NCBI GenBank assembly: GCA_964483805.1
Contig: CAZADH010000020.1
Span: 1-37,986 of the forward strand
DNA length: 37,986 bases
DNA from: CAZADH01 sp964483805
Lineage (GTDB): Bacteria > Muiribacteriota > Ozemobacteria > Ozemobacterales > Ozemobacteraceae
Direction: 5' to 3'
A program made the translations under genes and the position numbers. Of the stretch, positions 33,858 to 37,986 are shown one piece after another; within the stretch, counting starts at the first letter, position 1, and each line of letters opens with the position of its first letter. The notes below the pieces were generated by a model, which made no database searches, was not told where the DNA came from, and saw only the letters and a program-made list of their open reading frames with translations.

Positions 33858-33953
33858 CAGGATTGCGGCGTTTTCCAACGCGCGCACCCGCCGTGCTATA
33901 TTTGGTAATCACCGCGTGAGCGTCCCGAATCCTCGTGAGTCAGGAGTCGTTGC

Positions 33954-34844
33954 GTGAGATCAATGAACCTTCTGTTGGTGGCTCTATTCATGGCAAGCAC
34001 CGTTGCTTTTGCCGAGACGCAAAGTCTGGCCGATATGCTGCGACACTCCACCAAGCCACCCACACTCGATGAGGTCCGAGCCGCACTGAAACAGGGTGCC
34101 GACGTCAAGGCCAGGGATGACCGCAACAATACTCCTTTGATGTGGGCAGCCATGAACTGCAGCCCCGATATCATTGAGGAACTGATCGCTGCGGGTGCCG
34201 ACGTCAATGCCAGCGATTCCAACGGTCAGACTCCTCTCATGCTGGCGGCCGGGTTCAACGCCAGCGCGGACGTGACCCGGACTCTCCTCAAAGCCGGAGC
34301 AAAACTCAGCGAACGCAACCGCTGGGGCGACAGTGCGTTGGAGTGTGCGGCGGAGCAGAATGAGAATCCGGAGGTCATCAAATTGCTGCTGAAATCCGGA
34401 GCCAAGCCAAGAGAGACCAAGGACGAGGCGATCCTGCAAAAGGCGGTTCGCACCAATAGCAGCGCTCAGGTGATTCAGGTACTGATTGACGCCGGCGCGA
34501 CCGTTAATATGGAGGAACCGACCCTGGGAGAGACGATTCTCATGGTAGCGGCCGGGAATTCCTATGAGCCGGAGATCATCGCCGTCCTCGCGCGCGCGGG
34601 CGCGCAACTCAACGACGTCGACTTTCAAAAGCAGACCGCCCTGATGAAGGCAGCATACAATCCCGAGCCTGCCATCTTCGCTGCGCTCGTCAAAGCCGGC
34701 GCGGACACCACCCTGAAATGTGCCAAGGGCTGGACCGCGGCAGACCATCAGAAGGAGTACCAAAGGCTGCTGAAAACCGATCCAGCGACACAACGCATCG
34801 CGGAGTTGTACAGGAAGACGCCCCGGCGAACGTCGGACCGATGA
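33954..34844 (+). CDS. Exported ankyrin-repeat protein
   Basis: 296 residues from GTG 33954, favoured because caggag lies 7 bp upstream; ATG 33963 is an alternative. The signal peptide is MNLLLVALFMASTVAFAE. About six ankyrin repeats follow, with the pattern ALKQGADVKARDDRNNTPLMWAAMNCSPDIIEELIAAGADVNASDSNGQTPLMLAAG and later LLKAGAKLSERNRWGDSALECAAEQNE. They mediate protein contacts, here in the periplasm or outside. No partner gene is next to it. The C-terminus is short and basic (RKTPRRTSDR). Its GC content is a little lower than its neighbours'. Confidence 0.88.
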   Translation: MRSMNLLLVALFMASTVAFAETQSLADMLRHSTKPPTLDEVRAALKQGADVKARDDRNNTPLMWAAMNCSPDIIEELIAAGADVNASDSNGQTPLMLAAGFNASADVTRTLLKAGAKLSERNRWGDSALECAAEQNENPEVIKLLLKSGAKPRETKDEAILQKAVRTNSSAQVIQVLIDAGATVNMEEPTLGETILMVAAGNSYEPEIIAVLARAGAQLNDVDFQKQTALMKAAYNPEPAIFAALVKAGADTTLKCAKGWTAADHQKEYQRLLKTDPATQRIAELYRKTPRRTSDR

Positions 34845-34986
34845 GCACATGGACAACCAATGCTCGCGCCTGTGGCGGTCATTGGCATGCCACAGTACGT
34901 GCCGTGTCGGTTGTCTGTTTTCTCTGTAACCGGACCCTGCGAGCAAATGCGGCTGTAAGAACGGTCGACGGATTGACGGTTTCTGT

Positions 34987-34992
34987 TATAAT
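34987..34992 (+). promoter_or_regulatory. Putative -10 element upstream of hprK
   Basis: A perfect TATAAT lies 75 bp before the ATG. The hexamer 17 bp upstream is GTCGAC, a poor -35. The better-looking TTGACG (34973-34978) is only 8 bp away. Confidence 0.4.
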
Positions 34993-35066
34993 CGAGGGTC
35001 CTCGACGGCGCGTGCAAGTAACCGCCGCGTGGGCCGACGCTGCCGCATAAATACAGGAGACACGGC

Positions 35067-35987
<921 letters not shown>

Positions 35988-36004
35988 GCCGGGTCGTTTG
36001 CACT

Positions 36005-36026
36005 GCGCGAAACTGTCGTTTCGCGC
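36005..36026 (+). terminator. Hairpin after hprK
   Basis: GCGCGAAA and TTTCGCGC form an 8-bp stem with a 6-nt loop, 18 bp after the hprK stop. No T-run. It could be an intercistronic attenuator or mRNA-stability hairpin. Confidence 0.45.
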
Positions 36027-36046
36027 TGCCTGCTCGGGCCGAATCA

Positions 36047-36125
36047 CGCCATCCGTGGCGCCGGCCCGATCCGGGGCTCCTGCCCACGTCCATGGCAGCA
36101 AACGCCCACTGCGCCATCCGTGGCG
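36047..36125 (+). repeat. Two copies of the CGCCATCCGTGGCG hairpin
   Basis: The same 14-nt hairpin sequence occurs at 36047-36060 and 36112-36125 between hprK and yvcK. Each folds into a 5-bp stem (CGCCA/TGGCG) with a TCCG loop. Confidence 0.5.
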
Positions 36126-36169
36126 GGCGGACCGACACAGACTGGCGCAACCCGGCGCCGACACGGTTC

Positions 36170-36187
36170 CATACAACGTATTTATAA
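36170..36187. repeat. AATAC-N3-GTATT-like site before yvcK
   Basis: CATAC (36170-36174), AAC, GTATT (36178-36182), then TATA. It lies just before the yvcK ATG, so it may also affect promoter or translation initiation. Confidence 0.45.
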
Positions 36188-36193
36188 ACGAGC

Positions 36194-37498
36194 ATGAGCG
36201 ACCATTCGTTCTGGCGCCGGCTGTATCCGGGCATTCGCTTCAAGCGGTGGTTGCTGTTCACCTGGGTCGGGTTCTTCTTCCTCTCGCTGGCGATGGCGTT
36301 GGGCCTGATGTTCACGCTGTTTGCCATCCCCGGCAACATCGAGACCGCACAGAGTTTCTTCCCGACCGGGTATCTCATCGCCTCGGTGGTGGCGCTGGTG
36401 CTCGGCATCGGCTGGATCTTCTCGGGGCTCAAGGGGGCGCTGGCGCTGCTGGCGCGCAGTCGGCCCGATGCGCCCAAGCGGGTGCGCGACCTGTTTCGTG
36501 CCCATCCGCAGGCACGCCGGGTCCAGAATCCGCGCGTGGTCACGGTCGGCGGCGGCACGGGCCTCTCGACTCTGCTGAAGGGCCTCAAGGAGTATTCCCT
36601 CGACCTGACGGCGGTGGTGACGGTGACCGACGACGGCGGTTCGTCGGGCCAGTTGCGCAAGGATTACCAGATCCTGCCGCCGGGCGATATTCGCAACTGC
36701 CTGGTGGCGCTGTCGCGCTCCGAGAACATTCTCAGCCGGCTCTTTCAACACCGTTTCGCCGAGGGTTCGCTGGGGGGCCACAGCTTCGGCAACCTGCTGA
36801 TCGCGGCGATGACCGAGGTGACGGGTGATTTCGGCTCGGCGGTGCGCGAGTCGAGCAATATTTTAGCAATATCCGGGCGGGTGCTGCCGGTCACGCTCGA
36901 CAACGTGCAGTTGCAGGCCTCGTTCACCGACGACACCACGATCGTCGGCGAATCGGCGATCACTGCGGCCGGCAAGAAGATCTCCGGGGTGCGGATCACG
37001 CCCGCCGACCCGTTGCCGACGCCCGAGGTGTTGGCGGCGATCGACCAGGCCCAGTTGATCGTGCTCGGGCCGGGCAGCCTGTTCACCAGCGTGATTCCAA
37101 ATCTACTGGTGCCGGGCATCGCCGAGCGGATCAACCGCTCTCCGGCCCGCGTCGTCTACATTTGCAACGTCATGACCCAACCGGGCGAAACCGACGGTTT
37201 TGCCGCAATCGATCACGTGAAGACGCTGCTGGCCATGACCTCGCTCACCCGTATCGATGCGGCGGTGATCAATAGCCGGCGTGCCAGTCGGGCGATTCTC
37301 GAGCGGTACGCCGCCCAGAAACAGACCTGGGTTGCGCCGACGGTGGCGCAGATCGAGGAACTGGGTATCCGCGTCATCACTGGCGACTACCTGCTCGAGG
37401 GCGATCTGCTGCGGCACAATTCCGCGGCACTGGCCGAGACCCTCGCTCATTACGTCGTCGATGAGATGAACCATGCCGACGAACTCGGCGACCACTGA
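36194..37498 (+). CDS. YvcK/CofD-like gluconeogenesis factor with N-terminal membrane anchor
   Basis: 434 residues from ATG 36194. Two membrane helices come first (WLLFTWVGFFFLSLAMALGLMFTLF; LIASVVALVLGIGWIFSGL), then the YvcK domain from about residue 114: VVTVGGGTGLSTLLKGLK, VVTVTDDGGSSGQLRK, LPPGDIRNCLVALS, GSLGGHSFGNLLIAAM and LGPGSLFTSVIPNLL. The family binds UDP-sugars and is needed for growth on gluconeogenic carbon sources and for cell-wall balance. The membrane anchor is absent from typical YvcK proteins, which are soluble, so this copy would work at the inner membrane. It overlaps the whiA-like gene by 26 bp, the usual yvcK-whiA order. Confidence 0.9.
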   Translation: MSDHSFWRRLYPGIRFKRWLLFTWVGFFFLSLAMALGLMFTLFAIPGNIETAQSFFPTGYLIASVVALVLGIGWIFSGLKGALALLARSRPDAPKRVRDLFRAHPQARRVQNPRVVTVGGGTGLSTLLKGLKEYSLDLTAVVTVTDDGGSSGQLRKDYQILPPGDIRNCLVALSRSENILSRLFQHRFAEGSLGGHSFGNLLIAAMTEVTGDFGSAVRESSNILAISGRVLPVTLDNVQLQASFTDDTTIVGESAITAAGKKISGVRITPADPLPTPEVLAAIDQAQLIVLGPGSLFTSVIPNLLVPGIAERINRSPARVVYICNVMTQPGETDGFAAIDHVKTLLAMTSLTRIDAAVINSRRASRAILERYAAQKQTWVAPTVAQIEELGIRVITGDYLLEGDLLRHNSAALAETLAHYVVDEMNHADELGDH

Positions 37499-37986
37499 CC
37501 CGCTCGACGGGCGACCGCGCCGCGGCGGCTACACCCGCCGGCTCAAGCGTGAGCTGCTGCAACTGCCGCAACCGCTGCCGTGCTGTCGGCAAACGTTGCT
37601 GGCGGCGCTGACCCGTAAGACCGAGGGCGAACTGACCCGCGTCGTCATCGGCAAACGGTGGCGGGTGCGTCTGCGCCGCTGGTTGCGCGAGCACTGTGGT
37701 GCCGATCGCGTTCGCGCTGCCCTGCGCGCAGGCAAACTCGTCATCGCCGGCATCGACAGCACGCACCTGCGCCGGCGCACACGGCAACGGGTGTTTCACA
37801 CCGGCCCGCGCAGCCGACACCGCCATTGTTTGCGCGCGCTGCTGATCGGTCTGTTGTTGCGGTCGGGGTACTGCCTCGACCCGCACCGGGGTTATCACCT
37901 CGAGCTGCTGCCGCCGGCGTGGGCGCGCAAACCGCTCCTGATCATCGGCGCCAAGTTCAGGCTCACCTGGCACACCACCGTGCGAC
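37473..37986 (+). CDS. whiA: WhiA-like regulator, 3' partial
   Basis: The frame is open from ATG 37473 to the window edge (171 codons). After a short Thr/Arg-rich start comes YTRRLKRELLQLPQPLPCCRQTLLAAL, the start of WhiA's LAGLIDADG-related fold (the family has a CC pair here), and later HCLRALLIGLLLRSGYCLDPHRGYHLELL, which matches the family's RG-aFL-sGs--dP---YHLE. The C-terminal HTH lies beyond the edge. WhiA binds DNA and controls division or sporulation genes in Gram-positive bacteria; in other phyla its role is less clear. Very Arg-rich. It overlaps yvcK, so translation is probably coupled. Confidence 0.8.
   Translation, partial: MPTNSATTDPLDGRPRRGGYTRRLKRELLQLPQPLPCCRQTLLAALTRKTEGELTRVVIGKRWRVRLRRWLREHCGADRVRAALRAGKLVIAGIDSTHLRRRTRQRVFHTGPRSRHRHCLRALLIGLLLRSGYCLDPHRGYHLELLPPAWARKPLLIIGAKFRLTWHTTVR

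Noticed and set aside
34973..34978. TTGACG as the -35 of hprK
   Set aside because: Only 8 bp separate it from TATAAT, too short for a sigma70 promoter.

Overview
The window is GC-rich bacterial chromosome from a draft assembly, with runs of N at 14576-14585 and 20812-20830. Genes are closely packed, with Shine-Dalgarno sites and GTG/TTG starts. Signal peptides, a lipobox protein and many signalling proteins point to a large-genome, environmentally responsive bacterium, probably diderm. The right end carries hprK, a yvcK-like gene and a whiA-like gene. The Cys-rich PAS kinase, the sensor style and the base composition would fit a little-studied lineage (Riflebacteria/Ozemobacteria-like is a guess). 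No marker gene here settles the taxonomy.

Layout. 1-2786: 3' part of a membrane HAMP/class III cyclase. 2907-4244: exported adenylate-kinase-like protein with a Pro/Thr/acidic tail. 4280-9101 (minus): a CheA-like pseudokinase, a full CheA and a short pyruvate kinase, apparently one operon. Divergent from it, 9336-11603: a Cys-rich PAS histidine kinase and a TPR protein. 11730-14410 (minus): zinc-ribbon protein, unknown protein, glyoxalase-like protein, secreted subtilase. 14520-15484: ArsR-DUF2087-GIY-YIG fusion broken by an assembly gap. 15728-20747 (minus): an exported protein, then an operon made of a three-HTH LuxR protein, a receiver-PAS-PP2C-RsbW fusion, a STAS antagonist, an exported protein and a small membrane protein. 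20873-22582: Kef-type antiporter. 22583-26984: 102-bp terminal-inverted-repeat elements either side of a large NHL-repeat lipoprotein. 26985-29380: ABC-2 exporter pair. 29381-30429: decayed DNA with a MerR/TipA-type remnant behind an intact MerR-type operator. 30406-33582: dual phosphoesterase, a third 102-bp element, a methyltransferase. 33733-33816: tRNA-Leu(CAG). 33954-34844: ankyrin protein. 35067-end: hprK, yvcK and the start of whiA.

How the genes work together. Two signalling modules stand out. The cheA operon pairs an intact kinase with an HPt-less, N-box-less paralogue and ends in a pyruvate kinase. The LuxR3-RsbU-STAS operon looks like a partner-switching system whose receiver lacks the phosphoacceptor Asp and whose RsbW-like domain lacks ATP-binding residues, while the phosphatase and STAS parts look intact. 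The window also carries an AT-rich inverted repeat, AATAC-N3-GTATT, that recurs inside unrelated genes and seems to force rare codons. It is the most unexpected DNA-level signal seen here.
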